Below, in pieces: positions 1 through 9,797 of a DNA stretch of 64,000 nucleotides. The first letter of the stretch is position 1. Every line of letters starts with the position of its first letter. The notes beneath the pieces are model-generated. The model saw nothing but the letters and a program-made list of their open reading frames with translations, was not told the origin of the DNA and did no database searches. The DNA is from Flammeovirgaceae bacterium UBA976 (GTDB taxonomy: Bacteria > Bacteroidota > Bacteroidia > Cytophagales > Cyclobacteriaceae). Location: assembly GCA_002292365.1 (NCBI GenBank), contig DBBU01000020.1:1-64000 (forward strand). Direction: 5' to 3'. Position numbers and translations under genes: made by a program.

Positions 1-1
1 A

Positions 2-481
2 TTAGCTACTACTTATGAAGAGGGACAGGTACCCTTGTTCTTGGTATTAGACCGGATTACTGATGTTAGAAATTTTGGAGCTATAGCGCGATCGGCCGAA
101 GCCATGGGCGTAAATGGAATTTTAATTCCTACCAAAAATGCAGCCCAGATAAATGCAGATTCTATAAAAACTTCAGTGGGAGCTTTGACTCAAATTCCTG
201 TCGCTAGAATGATAAATCTGACGGAAGGGATCACCTATTTGCAATCAGCAGGATGCAAAGTAATGGCCTGTACGGAAAATGGAACTCAAGAGATAAGTAA
301 GACAGATCTCAGGGATCCCCTGGCTTTGGTTTTTGGATCTGAGGAAGATGGGATTGATGGGGATATTTTAAAGTTTGTTGATTATCATATCACCATACCC
401 ATGCGTGGGAAAATGTCGTCCTTAAATGTATCAGTAGCCACCTCAATATGCCTTTATGAGGCAAATAGGCAAAGGTATTAA
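2..481 (+). CDS. rlmB: 23S rRNA 2'-O-methyltransferase of the TrmH/SpoU family, 5' end missing
   Basis: This is the C-terminal catalytic part of a SpoU/TrmH (SPOUT) methyltransferase, which transfers methyl from S-adenosylmethionine to a ribose 2'-OH in RNA; RlmB modifies G2251 of 23S rRNA. All three SpoU motifs are visible: NFGAIARSAEA, then LVFGSEEDGI, then IPMRGKMSSLNVSVA, which together form the knotted SAM site. The frame is open to the left edge of the window and reads VPLFLVLDR just before motif 1, as in RlmB, so the TTG at 35 is not the real start and the N-terminal substrate-binding domain lies outside. The stop overlaps the 3' end of the convergent manC gene by four bases. The family is certain; RlmB rather than another TrmH member is likely. 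Confidence 0.85.
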   Translation, partial: LATTYEEGQVPLFLVLDRITDVRNFGAIARSAEAMGVNGILIPTKNAAQINADSIKTSVGALTQIPVARMINLTEGITYLQSAGCKVMACTENGTQEISKTDLRDPLALVFGSEEDGIDGDILKFVDYHITIPMRGKMSSLNVSVATSICLYEANRQRY

Positions 482-1551
482 ATGAAATCATCTCCTTTCG
501 TGGCTTTTACTTCATTCACAAAAGACTTGAATTTGGCGGCGTCGTCTTTTTTGCATATTAACAGGATATCATCAAAGTCAGCTACTAAATAGCCTTCTAG
601 GTCACTGATGACCAACAGCTTTTCTTTTTTACTTTTGATGTAATTGGACCGCGAGTTATAGAGCAAAGCGGTTTGCTCAATGACATTGTCATCAGCATCT
701 TTTTCTACCAACTCGTGTAATGCCTCCCAAGAACCCACATCAGACCAACCAAAATCTCCTAAGAGGGTAAAGACATTGTCAGCTTTTTCCATAATGGCAT
801 AATCAATTGATATGGATTTGCATTGTGAGTAGGCTTTTTCAATAAATGAGGCTTCTTCATCAGTGCTATAAGATGAGTGGCCAGCTGAAAATAAGTCTGC
901 CAATTCAGGTTGATATTTATCAAAGGCCTCAATTATGGTAGCAATGGACCAAACAAAAATGCCGGCATTCCACACAAACTCACCGGTCTCAATGAATTTT
1001 TTGGCCAGTTCAATATCTGGTTTTTCAGTAAAGGTCTTTACTTTTTTATCGGCGGTACTTGAGGGAGAATATTGTATGTAGCCATAACCTATTTCTGGTC
1101 GATGGGGCTCGATACCAATGGTCAAAAGTTTTGTATTATTGGCGGCACAGTCCACTGCATTTTTAATTACTTCAATGAAGGCTTCGGGCTTAAAGATGGC
1201 GTGGTCTGAGGGAGTGATGACTAAAATAGCATGGGGATCTTTTTTTCGAATTTTATAAGCCGCATAAGCGATACAAGGAGCAGTATTTCGCTTGCTGGGT
1301 TCTAATAATATTTGATCTGAGGATAAATCAGGTATTTGTACGGAGATAAGCTCCCGATATATAACATTGGAAACAATCCAAATTTGGCCTCTGGGGACGT
1401 GCTCAATAAAGCGATCATACGTCATTTGTAATAAAGACTTCCCCGTATTCAACACATCCAAAAATTGCTTGGGATTTTTATTACGACTGTAGGGCCAAAA
1501 GCGAGTCCCTGTCCCCCCAGCCATGATCACAATATTTATTTTTTTATCCAT
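478..1551 (-). CDS. manC: Mannose-1-phosphate guanylyltransferase
   Basis: The 357-residue enzyme makes GDP-mannose from mannose-1-phosphate and GTP in the cytoplasm, feeding glycan and GDP-fucose synthesis. The N-terminal nucleotidyltransferase signature is at residues 10-31 (GGTGTRFWPYSR followed by NPKQFL). TPSDH at 113-117 carries the metal-binding aspartate, FTEKPD is at 174-179 and FVWNAGIF at 192-199. The length fits the monofunctional type with a left-handed beta-helix tail and no fused isomerase domain. The gene is transcribed away from recQ and converges on the rRNA methyltransferase. A consensus-like promoter lies about 125 bases upstream. No other glycan gene is beside it. Confidence 0.9.
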   Translation of the reverse strand: MDKKINIVIMAGGTGTRFWPYSRNKNPKQFLDVLNTGKSLLQMTYDRFIEHVPRGQIWIVSNVIYRELISVQIPDLSSDQILLEPSKRNTAPCIAYAAYKIRKKDPHAILVITPSDHAIFKPEAFIEVIKNAVDCAANNTKLLTIGIEPHRPEIGYGYIQYSPSSTADKKVKTFTEKPDIELAKKFIETGEFVWNAGIFVWSIATIIEAFDKYQPELADLFSAGHSSYSTDEEASFIEKAYSQCKSISIDYAIMEKADNVFTLLGDFGWSDVGSWEALHELVEKDADDNVIEQTALLYNSRSNYIKSKKEKLLVISDLEGYLVADFDDILLICKKDDAAKFKSFVNEVKATKGDDFI

Positions 1552-1676
1552 GTTGATTATTCTTTTCGATCAGTTCTCTTTTCACTAAATTTGAGTAGCG
1601 TTTGCAGAATGATCGGAGTATTGCTTAAATCTTAAATTAATACTTCTTGTTTATTTTGAGAAAAAGCTTTTGAATG

Positions 1677-1708
1677 CAAATTTAGCATTCTAATGCTTTT
1701 TTTTGCAA
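1677..1708 (-). promoter_or_regulatory. Predicted Bacteroidota promoter for manC
   Basis: On the minus strand the sequence reads TTG (1708-1706), 21 bases, then TAAATTTG (1684-1677). This matches the Bacteroidota consensus TTG-N17-23-TAnnTTTG exactly. It sits in the divergent manC/recQ spacer and would give a leader of roughly 120 nucleotides before the manC ATG. It is a pattern match only. A TAAATTTG on the plus strand at 1586-1593 has no correctly spaced TTG. Confidence 0.5.
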
Positions 1709-1731
1709 TGTAACCAGCCAAAGGTAAAAAG

Positions 1732-3915
1732 ATGATAAAAACAGCAAATACGTCAATATTAAAAACTGATTTAAAAAAGATTTTTGGATATGACGAATTT
1801 AGAGGTGAACAAGAAAAAATTATTCATAATATTTTAGCACGTAAAAACACTTTTGTGATCATGCCTACGGGTGCGGGCAAATCTTTGTGTTATCAATTAC
1901 CTGCCATTATAAGTGAGGGGACGACCATTGTGATATCTCCTTTGATAGCCTTGATGAAAAATCAGGTAGATCAAATGATGGCCTTAGGGATCAATGCTAA
2001 GTTTTTAAACTCAACACTGACCAAGGCAGAAATAAAAAAAGTAAAGCAAGAGGTGGCATCTGGAGAAGTGAAATTGCTCTATGTGGCTCCTGAATCTTTG
2101 ATAAAACAAGATAATATTGATTTTTTAAATGAGGCCAAAATTGCGTTTGTGGCCATTGATGAGGTACATTGTATTTCGGAATGGGGGCATGACTTTAGAC
2201 CTGAGTACAGGAGAATTCGTGCCATTGTCTCTCAGATAGGCGAAATGCCCATTATGGCGCTTACTGCAACGGCTACGCCTAAGGTTCAATTGGACGTGAT
2301 GAAAAACTTGAATATGGAAGGGGCAAACCTTTTCAAGTCCTCTTTCAATAGGCCTAATCTTCAATATGAGGTAAAGCCTAAGCAACAAGCGAAAAAGATA
2401 TTGATCAAGTTTGTTAAGGAGCAGAATGGTAAGTCTGGAATCATCTATTGTTTGAGTAGAAAAAAAGTTCAAGAGATTGCTGAATTATTAAAAGTAAATG
2501 GGGTCAATGCCGCTCCGTATCACGCGGGTATGGAAAGTCATCAGCGCATTGCAAATCAAGATGGCTTCCTGAATGAAGAAATAGATGTAATCGTAGCTAC
2601 CATTGCTTTTGGAATGGGTATAGATAAGCCAGATGTTCGTTTTGTCATCCATTATGATGCACCTAAGTCCATTGAAGGATATTATCAGGAAACAGGAAGA
2701 GCGGGTAGAGATGGCCTTGAAGGGATATGCCTAATGTTGTACAGTTACAATGATGTGCTTAAGCTCGAAAAGTTCAATAAAGATAAACCGGTCACCGAAC
2801 GTGAAAATTCAAAGTTATTATTAGAAGAGATTGCCTACTATGCCGAGTCATCGGTATGCAGAAGAACGCAGCTACTGCATTATTTTGGAGAAGAATATGA
2901 TCAAGACAATTGTGGAATGTGTGACAATTGCCAACATCCAAAAGAGCAGTTTGAAGGAGAGGAATATTTAAAAACAATTATAAATGCCGTCCTAAATACC
3001 CATGAGCGTTTTGAAATTAATCACATTGTTAATTTCGTTTGTGGAAAAAAGAATCAGCACATCAAGAGTTATGGTCATGATCAATTGCCAGGATTTGGAA
3101 CGGGGGCCGAAGAACAGGATTTTTTCTGGAAAGCGGTATTACGACAGGCTTTATTCAATGAACTATTAATTAAAGATATTGATACACCAGGTATATTCAA
3201 GGTGACATTAAAAGGTAAAGAGTATCTTAAAAAAAGTTATTCTATTAAATTGTCCAGAGATCATGAATATCAGACGGGTGGAGAAGAGGAGGAAATTGAA
3301 AAATCAAAACCCAGTCTCTACTCTTATGATACTACTTTGTTCAATCTATTAAAGGGGTTACGAAAAACCGTAGCCAAACAAAAATCATTACCACCTTATG
3401 TCATTTTTCAGGAGCCGGCTTTAGAAGAAATGGCGACTTTTTATCCTTCGACTATGGAGAATTTAAGGATGATCATAGGTGTGGGAGAGAATAAGGCTCG
3501 AAAATTTGGGAAGCCTTTTTTAGATTTGATTAATCAATATGTAAGTGATAATGAGATCATGACGGCTTCGGATGTTTTGATAAAATCTTCAGGGGCTAAG
3601 TCAAGAAATAAGATCAGTATCATCAATCAAATTGATAAAAAATATGATTTAGAAGATATTGCATCCAGCTTGGGGATTACTTATGAATCACTTATTACGG
3701 AAATTGAGAATATTTGTGAGTCAGGAACTAGATTGAATCTTAACTATTATCTAGACCAAATTTTGGACGATGAGCGTCAAGATGACATTATTGACTATTT
3801 TTTGGTTTCAGAGTCTGGCGAGCTGAGTGAAGCCATTATTGATTTAGAGGAGGAGTATTCTGAAGATGAGGTCCGTTTGATGCGAATAAAATTCATGTCT
3901 GAATATGCGCATTAA
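1732..3915 (+). CDS. recQ: ATP-dependent DNA helicase RecQ
   Basis: A 727-residue 3'-5' DNA helicase of the RecQ family, acting in recombination and replication-fork repair. Domain order is standard. Walker A MPTGAGKS is at 44-51. The motif II box is DEVH at 143-146, rather than DEAH as in most bacterial RecQ, a change also found in some eukaryotic RecQ proteins. It is followed by CISEWGHDFRPEYRR and, in the second RecA domain, QETGRAGRDG. The RecQ zinc subdomain has a cysteine near residue 375 and the CGMCDNC cluster, then a winged helix and an HRDC domain around residues 530-600. About 120 further residues, acidic at the end, form a C-terminal extension common in this phylum. purD follows 42 bases downstream and may be co-transcribed. 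Confidence 0.95.
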   Translation: MIKTANTSILKTDLKKIFGYDEFRGEQEKIIHNILARKNTFVIMPTGAGKSLCYQLPAIISEGTTIVISPLIALMKNQVDQMMALGINAKFLNSTLTKAEIKKVKQEVASGEVKLLYVAPESLIKQDNIDFLNEAKIAFVAIDEVHCISEWGHDFRPEYRRIRAIVSQIGEMPIMALTATATPKVQLDVMKNLNMEGANLFKSSFNRPNLQYEVKPKQQAKKILIKFVKEQNGKSGIIYCLSRKKVQEIAELLKVNGVNAAPYHAGMESHQRIANQDGFLNEEIDVIVATIAFGMGIDKPDVRFVIHYDAPKSIEGYYQETGRAGRDGLEGICLMLYSYNDVLKLEKFNKDKPVTERENSKLLLEEIAYYAESSVCRRTQLLHYFGEEYDQDNCGMCDNCQHPKEQFEGEEYLKTIINAVLNTHERFEINHIVNFVCGKKNQHIKSYGHDQLPGFGTGAEEQDFFWKAVLRQALFNELLIKDIDTPGIFKVTLKGKEYLKKSYSIKLSRDHEYQTGGEEEEIEKSKPSLYSYDTTLFNLLKGLRKTVAKQKSLPPYVIFQEPALEEMATFYPSTMENLRMIIGVGENKARKFGKPFLDLINQYVSDNEIMTASDVLIKSSGAKSRNKISIINQIDKKYDLEDIASSLGITYESLITEIENICESGTRLNLNYYLDQILDDERQDDIIDYFLVSESGELSEAIIDLEEEYSEDEVRLMRIKFMSEYAH

Positions 3916-3957
3916 TAGGAGATTTAAGCATCATAAAAGATTACAAATAAGTTAAGC

Positions 3958-5235
3958 ATGAAAATACTGATATTAGGCGCAGGAGGTAGAGAGCACGCCT
4001 TGGCATGGAAAATAAGTCAAAGTGACTTGTGTGAGGCACTTTTTGTGGCGCCGGGTAACGGAGGAACTGCGGAAATAGCAACGAACTTATCATTAAAGTT
4101 AAACGATAAATCAAAGATTTTTGATACGGTCCTGCGTTTGGGCATAGACCTATTGGTGATTGGACCAGAAGACCCTTTGGTAAATGGTGTGGTAGACTTT
4201 TTAAAAAAAGACCCTAAATTAAAAGATTTATTAATTGTTGGACCGAGTGCTCGAGGGGCATTACTTGAGGGGAGTAAAGATTTTGCTAAACAGTTCATGT
4301 TGAAGTATGAGATTCCTACTGCAGCAGCAGAAATATTCACCAAGTCGGACTTAGAGGCTGGTAAGCGTTTTTTAGCAGGACTCACTCCCCCTTATGTACT
4401 TAAAGCAGATGGTTTGGCAGGCGGAAAGGGTGTTGTTATCACCAAGGATTTGCAGGAAGCTGAAGAAAGTTTAGAAAAACTGCTAGCAGGTCAGTTTGGA
4501 ACGGCGAGTGAAAATGTTTTGATAGAAGAATTTTTAGATGGTATTGAGTTGTCTGTCTTTGTTTTAACGGATGGAGAGTCTTATGTCATCCTACCTGAGG
4601 CGAAGGATTATAAAAGAATCGGAGAAGCGGATACAGGCCTGAATACAGGAGGTATGGGGGCTGTATCACCGGTTTCTTTTGCAGATGCCCATTTCATGAA
4701 AAAGGTTGAAGATCAAATCATTTTACCAACCATCAAAGGAATTAAATCTGAAGGATTTGATTACCATGGTTTTGTGTTTTTTGGTTTAATCAAGGTGGAA
4801 GAAGAACCCATGGTCATCGAATATAATGTCAGGATGGGTGATCCCGAAACTGAAGTAGTTATGCCAAGGATTAAATCAGATATTGTACCGTTATTGGTGG
4901 CAACTGCAAGAGGGGAGCTATCTAATGCCACTGTGACCTTTGAGAAAAATGTAGCTGCCACGGTCGTATTGGTCTCAGCAGGTTATCCAGGGTCCTATGA
5001 AACGGGTGAAAGGATCAAAATAGCTTCTATCAAAGATGAAAATATCATACCATTTCACGCGGGGACTGTTCAAGATGATCATGGTTTACACACTCAAGGA
5101 GGGCGTGTATTGGCTATTACTGGATTGGGAAACCACTTAACTGAAGCCTTAGTGAAAAGTTACAAAGGTGTTGAGTCTATAAATTGGAAGGGTATGAATT
5201 ATCGAAAAGACATAGGGTTTGATTTAGTCCATTAA
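3958..5235 (+). CDS. purD: Phosphoribosylamine-glycine ligase (GAR synthetase)
   Basis: The 425-residue ATP-grasp enzyme joins glycine to 5-phosphoribosylamine in the second step of purine synthesis. The N-terminal Rossmann-like segment starts MKILILGAGGREHALAWK. The ATP-grasp core is seen as LKADGLAGGKGV (around residue 147), IEEFLDGIELSVF and NTGGMGAVSPV, and the metal-binding YNVRMGDPETEV follows. The C-terminal domain is complete and the length is that of the family. It starts 42 bases after recQ on the same strand. No other purine gene is nearby, so the pathway is dispersed. Confidence 0.95.
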   Translation: MKILILGAGGREHALAWKISQSDLCEALFVAPGNGGTAEIATNLSLKLNDKSKIFDTVLRLGIDLLVIGPEDPLVNGVVDFLKKDPKLKDLLIVGPSARGALLEGSKDFAKQFMLKYEIPTAAAEIFTKSDLEAGKRFLAGLTPPYVLKADGLAGGKGVVITKDLQEAEESLEKLLAGQFGTASENVLIEEFLDGIELSVFVLTDGESYVILPEAKDYKRIGEADTGLNTGGMGAVSPVSFADAHFMKKVEDQIILPTIKGIKSEGFDYHGFVFFGLIKVEEEPMVIEYNVRMGDPETEVVMPRIKSDIVPLLVATARGELSNATVTFEKNVAATVVLVSAGYPGSYETGERIKIASIKDENIIPFHAGTVQDDHGLHTQGGRVLAITGLGNHLTEALVKSYKGVESINWKGMNYRKDIGFDLVH

Positions 5236-5344
5236 AACAAAATAGAATAAGGTTTATCTTTAACCTAAGAAAATAATTTTTAAATAGACTAAATACTGAA
5301 TAGTCATTTAAAATTTCTTTGGAGAATTTGAAATTAAAAAATAG

Positions 5345-5806
5345 ATGAGAGTTTTTTGTTTAGGTATCTTATTTTTCTTGCTGGGGTGTGATCAGAATCG
5401 CATTTTTGAAAAGCATATTAATTTAAAGGGATTTTGGCCGCAAAAATCGGCTCAGTTATTTGAGTTTGATATTATAGATTTGGGAACGCCGTATCAGATC
5501 ATAGGAATGGTACGAAATAAAAACACTTACGGCTTTAATAATTTGTATATTAAGTATGAGCTATTTCATGAGGACAGTCTTATCAAAACAGATTTGGCTG
5601 AGGTTATTTTGTTTGAACCCAAAACAGGGAAGCCTTTGGGTACAGGGATGGGGAGTACTTTTGATCGTAATTTCGATCTCATCAAATCATATTCTTTTAA
5701 CAATCCTGGACATTATAAGATGAGGCTGACCCAATTCATGCGAATAGATACGCTTCAGGATATTGATCAAATTGGTTTACGAGTGGCTACCATTATTCAG
5801 CCATAA
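5345..5806 (+). CDS. gldH: Gliding motility lipoprotein GldH
   Basis: A 153-residue lipoprotein of the GldH family, needed for gliding in flavobacteria and associated with the envelope. A short signal peptide ends in the lipobox LLGC, giving Cys15 as the lipidated residue. The body carries family features: a beta-rich segment with FNNLYIKYELF, then GTGMGSTFD, then the C-terminal HYKMRLTQFMRIDTL. The gene follows purD by 109 bases and overlaps the convergent helicase gene by 14 bases. Other gld genes are absent from the window. Together with PorU and PorV it supports a type IX secretion and gliding lineage. Confidence 0.8.
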   Translation: MRVFCLGILFFLLGCDQNRIFEKHINLKGFWPQKSAQLFEFDIIDLGTPYQIIGMVRNKNTYGFNNLYIKYELFHEDSLIKTDLAEVILFEPKTGKPLGTGMGSTFDRNFDLIKSYSFNNPGHYKMRLTQFMRIDTLQDIDQIGLRVATIIQP

Positions 5807-8800
5807 TTCGAGAGATAAATTGTTTGATTTTTTGTTGAATATCTGCCGGAGATTTCCAAAATTCACGGCTATGAAATGAGATATTGGGCCAATTTCTCTG
5901 GTTCAATAACTGTGTATTGTAAATGAAGGATTCTTTGGATGATTTAGAATTAAAATATCGCTCGTCATCGGTATTAATGATTCCCATAGCGTGTTCCTTG
6001 TTCTTCAATATTAGATCGGAAAACGGATAATTATGAGCCACGCTGACATCAAGTTTTAACTTATTGATACACTTAGCTAATTGATTTTTTAAGTACCAAT
6101 TTTGGTTAAAAATTAATGGTTTTTCCTTAGCAGGACTCCATTTTTTTGTACTGACATCTAAGGCGAATTTTAAGTAAGATTGAAGTAATTTTGGGCCTTT
6201 ATTTTTTGATTTTGAAGTATTTAACTGATCCGGATGGATACTTGTAACTAAAATTATTTTCTCTTTGGCCCTCGTAATGGCAACATTCAAGCGATTTTCA
6301 CCTCCGAGGTCATTTAAAGATCCAAATTTCATTTGCAGTAAACCTGTTTGATCGGGAGCATAGGCTACGCTAAATATGATAATATCTCTTTCATCCCCTT
6401 GAATATTCTCTATGTTTTTTATGAAAACATCCCGATAAGATAGATCACCCATTCGGCTTTCAAGTAGTTCTTGTATGAGTTCTTTTTGTGAGCTGTTAAA
6501 GGTAATGATTCCAATATTTTTGTCGGGCTCATTACGTCTCAATTGTGCAGTCATCTCAACCACTTTTTCCGCTTCGATCAAATTTGTATTTTTATCCCAG
6601 ATACCCTTTACTTGAAGATAGGTGATGGGTGCTTTGCTTGAATTAATGGAAGAAATATCCGGTAACATTTGTAATTTATTATTATAAAAATGAATGTTTG
6701 AGAATTCAATTAATTCTAGGTGCCGACTTCTGTAATGTCCTTGTAAATAATATTTAGGAAGATATCGTTGAGCTAGATCAAGGAGTGCATCGACTTCCAG
6801 GTCAGGATGATCTGTCTCTTTATTGGACCATCTGACCTGATATAAATCCAACGGTTTTAATTGCTTTGAATCACCAGCGATTACAATTTGTTTAGCACGA
6901 TAAATAGTCGGAATACCTCTTTCAGCAAAACACTGTGAGGCTTCATCAAAAATAACTAAGTCAAAGCATTGTGTCATGGGAAAGATGGCTGAAGCAGATT
7001 CTGGAGAAGTCATCCAACAAGGGATTAATTTAAAAACTTCTTCTTGGTACTCTGAAATAATTTTTCGTAAAGGCCAAATCCGTTTCTTCTTTTTTACCTC
7101 ATGCTTAAGATCTCTATAAGAAACCAGATTCTTTAACCTATTAAATTCCAAATCTTGATAGGTACGCTCTCTGGATTTTAAGAGAGTCATTTCTTGGCTG
7201 AAGTCATTTTTGCTTTCAATTGATGTGGTCAATAATTTCAAATTTTCTTGAAATTTCATTGAGGAGACAGCTCTTAAAATTGGATATTTGGTTTCTATTT
7301 TTTCGATCCAAGCAATGGCAAGGCTGTTATTGAAACAGGATATCATTTTTTCTAATCCACCTTCAATATCTATTAATTGAAGGGCAATTTCTTGCTGTTT
7401 AGGGTTAAAATGGGCAAATGTTGAATGATAGTCTACTAGATTTTCGAATTCACGATTGAGCTCATTTAAAATTTCCTTTTTGGTTACGTTTTTAGATAAA
7501 AACTCATTGAGTTGCTTAGAAGAAAGGTATTTTTTCCAACCTCTCATTTGTTCAGGAATTTCCGTGAGGAAAGTGACCAATCTTTTGAGCATCAAAACAT
7601 GTACGCTACGATCATTTTTTTTAAAGTTGATCAAAGTATCCAAGTCTCGAAGTTCTTTATGCTGTAGGTAGGCGTTTAAGGCATTTCGCTGATAGAAAAA
7701 CCAATTTTGAACGGCAATTTTATCAATTTTATCAGGATAGTTGATGAGCCATTTTTTTTGATTTAATTGAGACAAATTATGCTCATAGTTGAGTCGATTA
7801 TCAATTTTTTTAAGTAGTTGTTCAAAGCCCATTTTATTATGAGTGAGTCCATTGGCGTTCAATACGCAAGTGATCAATGCTTTGTCATGAGAAAACAACC
7901 TCCATTTAATCATTTCTATAAAGTTATTTCTTGAATCGATCGCATGTTGAAGGGCTTTTTGAAAGCGACCCAAGTCTTCAGATTTTAATGTCATTTCTAG
8001 GCCTATGCCCGCAAAGCAGACGAGGATATTTTTTTCGATATTTGCTAACCAATCATAATTTTCATCGGGTATTTGATCAAGAATTTTTCTGAAATATTGG
8101 TGGGTAGTGGTATGGTCAATATTTGAGATAAATTTTTTCAGAACGGGTATTTTATCGAGATAAAAAACCATTGAGTCGTAATCAGGAGCATTTAAAAAAA
8201 TAGTTTGACATTTTTCAGTGAAATTGTCAAACGTCAACTGAGCCTCGGTGATCACGTTTTGAATGTTTTTTAAATCTGAAATATTCAAATTCGAAAACGA
8301 AGTCCCCCAGATCCAAAAATAATTTTGTTGTTTGTATTTAAGGGAATACGTCAGATAGCGCTTAAGTTTATGTTCAAATTCATCTACTTCTGGCCATTTA
8401 AAATGACTTAATGAACTTTGTATGGGAAGGAATAAATGTTTTGGATTACTGCTTAAATACAGTTCTTTGATTGATTTACCACATTCACGGTCATCGAATA
8501 GGGCCATTTTAAACTCATTGAGCTCTTCGGTAATTTGATGGATTTGACGACTGGCTTGTCGGAAATTTCTCTCTAAAAGAATACTGTTCAATCCGTTGTT
8601 TTTGTGTTGATATTCATCTAGACGATTCATTTGGTTTTGTAACTTATAGAAGATGTCTTTGCGGTCACTTTTAAAGTCATGAACGAGCCCGCAAAAATCA
8701 TGGAGATCTTTGCTACTCAATCGTTCATAGACGACATCTAGGGCTACTTTTTTTTGACAAACAAGCAAGACATTTTTCCCTCTGGCCATGTAATCACAAA

Positions 8801-9791
8801 TAAGATTTGAGATTAATTGAGATTTTCCAGATCCTGGTGGTCCCTCCAGGCAAATGGAATTACCTTTTTTGACATGGTTTAGAGCTTCTTCCTGATAGGC
8901 ATCCAATTCAAAAGGCATAAAGCTGTTTTCTTCTCGTGCCCTATCTGTAATTTTAGCAGGGGTTTCATCTTCGGGATTTTCCTTGATTTTCTTATTGAAG
9001 TATACCTCTAAATCATCAATAGTTTGGTTTCCCAATAGGGACTGGTAATCGGGAACTAGGAATGAGCCTGATTGTGGAAAAATGCCAATGACTGCCTCTG
9101 GATAGAGTTGTAGAATGCCCGTTTTTTCAGTCTTTCTCAATATTTCCTTGGTGCTATTTTTGAAATGAGTTAGCTTATTTATATAATTATCACTGTTGAA
9201 AATAAGTTTGAGGTCACCCTCGCGCAAGAGCTCATATAATTGGGTTCTGAAATTTGTTGATTCCTTGTCAAAATCATTGAAAGTCAAGTCCAAAAGGTCT
9301 TCATCTAAGCTTATTTTATTATAGAGCGCATGGGCTAAAAGGAAAGTTTTATTTAGGGTAATGTTGATATTCTTCTTAAGGTTACACACCCAGACATCCT
9401 CTTTGATTTCGATTGCAATTGGAAAAAAGATTAAAGGACATCTGACGAGGGTATCATTAATGAACTTTCCTTTAATAAAAGGCCACCCTAGATATAAATC
9501 TTTGGAGCCACGTTCGTTAAAAATGAAATTTTCAGATTTTACTATCGTTTTGAGTTGTTGAGATATTTTGTTACTGCTGGCATTTCTAGGTTCTAAGGTC
9601 GAGCACAAGGGAATATTTTGGTTACCTTGAATAAGACTTTCAATAATATTAAAGCTGGGATCGTTCAATGCAAAATCAAATTGATGTGCATCAACAAAAT
9701 GATCTGCTCTTAATTTATGAATGAGCAGTGACCTATTATTGCCAGAAAGATTGGTAAGGCGTCTTAAATAAGTCTCTAATATAGGCCGCAT
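5793..9791 (-). CDS. DUF4011-type superfamily 1 helicase with a Vsr-like C-terminal domain
   Basis: A 1332-residue protein. The N-terminus (LTNLSGNNRSLL, then GWPFIKGKF and CPLIFFPIAIEI) resembles DUF4011. An SF1 helicase follows: Walker A GPPGSGKS near residue 318, a roughly 600-residue mostly helical insertion, motif II IFDEASQ near 947, motif III GDSKQLKPL, and motif VI NVAITRAKEK near 1169, as in DNA2/NAM7 (AAA_11/AAA_12) proteins. The last 80 residues match the Vsr-like nuclease fold usually placed there (SDLIL, then SFHSREFW), but the expected E-x-D triad reads INTDD, so cleavage activity is doubtful. The DUF4011-helicase-Vsr arrangement is known among antiphage genes (Hhe, from memory), although chromosomal relatives are widespread in this phylum. 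It is 6 bases from the pseudogene upstream of it. Helicase identity is sure; the role is open. Confidence 0.8.
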   Translation of the reverse strand: MRPILETYLRRLTNLSGNNRSLLIHKLRADHFVDAHQFDFALNDPSFNIIESLIQGNQNIPLCSTLEPRNASSNKISQQLKTIVKSENFIFNERGSKDLYLGWPFIKGKFINDTLVRCPLIFFPIAIEIKEDVWVCNLKKNINITLNKTFLLAHALYNKISLDEDLLDLTFNDFDKESTNFRTQLYELLREGDLKLIFNSDNYINKLTHFKNSTKEILRKTEKTGILQLYPEAVIGIFPQSGSFLVPDYQSLLGNQTIDDLEVYFNKKIKENPEDETPAKITDRAREENSFMPFELDAYQEEALNHVKKGNSICLEGPPGSGKSQLISNLICDYMARGKNVLLVCQKKVALDVVYERLSSKDLHDFCGLVHDFKSDRKDIFYKLQNQMNRLDEYQHKNNGLNSILLERNFRQASRQIHQITEELNEFKMALFDDRECGKSIKELYLSSNPKHLFLPIQSSLSHFKWPEVDEFEHKLKRYLTYSLKYKQQNYFWIWGTSFSNLNISDLKNIQNVITEAQLTFDNFTEKCQTIFLNAPDYDSMVFYLDKIPVLKKFISNIDHTTTHQYFRKILDQIPDENYDWLANIEKNILVCFAGIGLEMTLKSEDLGRFQKALQHAIDSRNNFIEMIKWRLFSHDKALITCVLNANGLTHNKMGFEQLLKKIDNRLNYEHNLSQLNQKKWLINYPDKIDKIAVQNWFFYQRNALNAYLQHKELRDLDTLINFKKNDRSVHVLMLKRLVTFLTEIPEQMRGWKKYLSSKQLNEFLSKNVTKKEILNELNREFENLVDYHSTFAHFNPKQQEIALQLIDIEGGLEKMISCFNNSLAIAWIEKIETKYPILRAVSSMKFQENLKLLTTSIESKNDFSQEMTLLKSRERTYQDLEFNRLKNLVSYRDLKHEVKKKKRIWPLRKIISEYQEEVFKLIPCWMTSPESASAIFPMTQCFDLVIFDEASQCFAERGIPTIYRAKQIVIAGDSKQLKPLDLYQVRWSNKETDHPDLEVDALLDLAQRYLPKYYLQGHYRSRHLELIEFSNIHFYNNKLQMLPDISSINSSKAPITYLQVKGIWDKNTNLIEAEKVVEMTAQLRRNEPDKNIGIITFNSSQKELIQELLESRMGDLSYRDVFIKNIENIQGDERDIIIFSVAYAPDQTGLLQMKFGSLNDLGGENRLNVAITRAKEKIILVTSIHPDQLNTSKSKNKGPKLLQSYLKFALDVSTKKWSPAKEKPLIFNQNWYLKNQLAKCINKLKLDVSVAHNYPFSDLILKNKEHAMGIINTDDERYFNSKSSKESFIYNTQLLNQRNWPNISFHSREFWKSPADIQQKIKQFISRIMAE

Positions 9792-9797
9792 TTTAGA

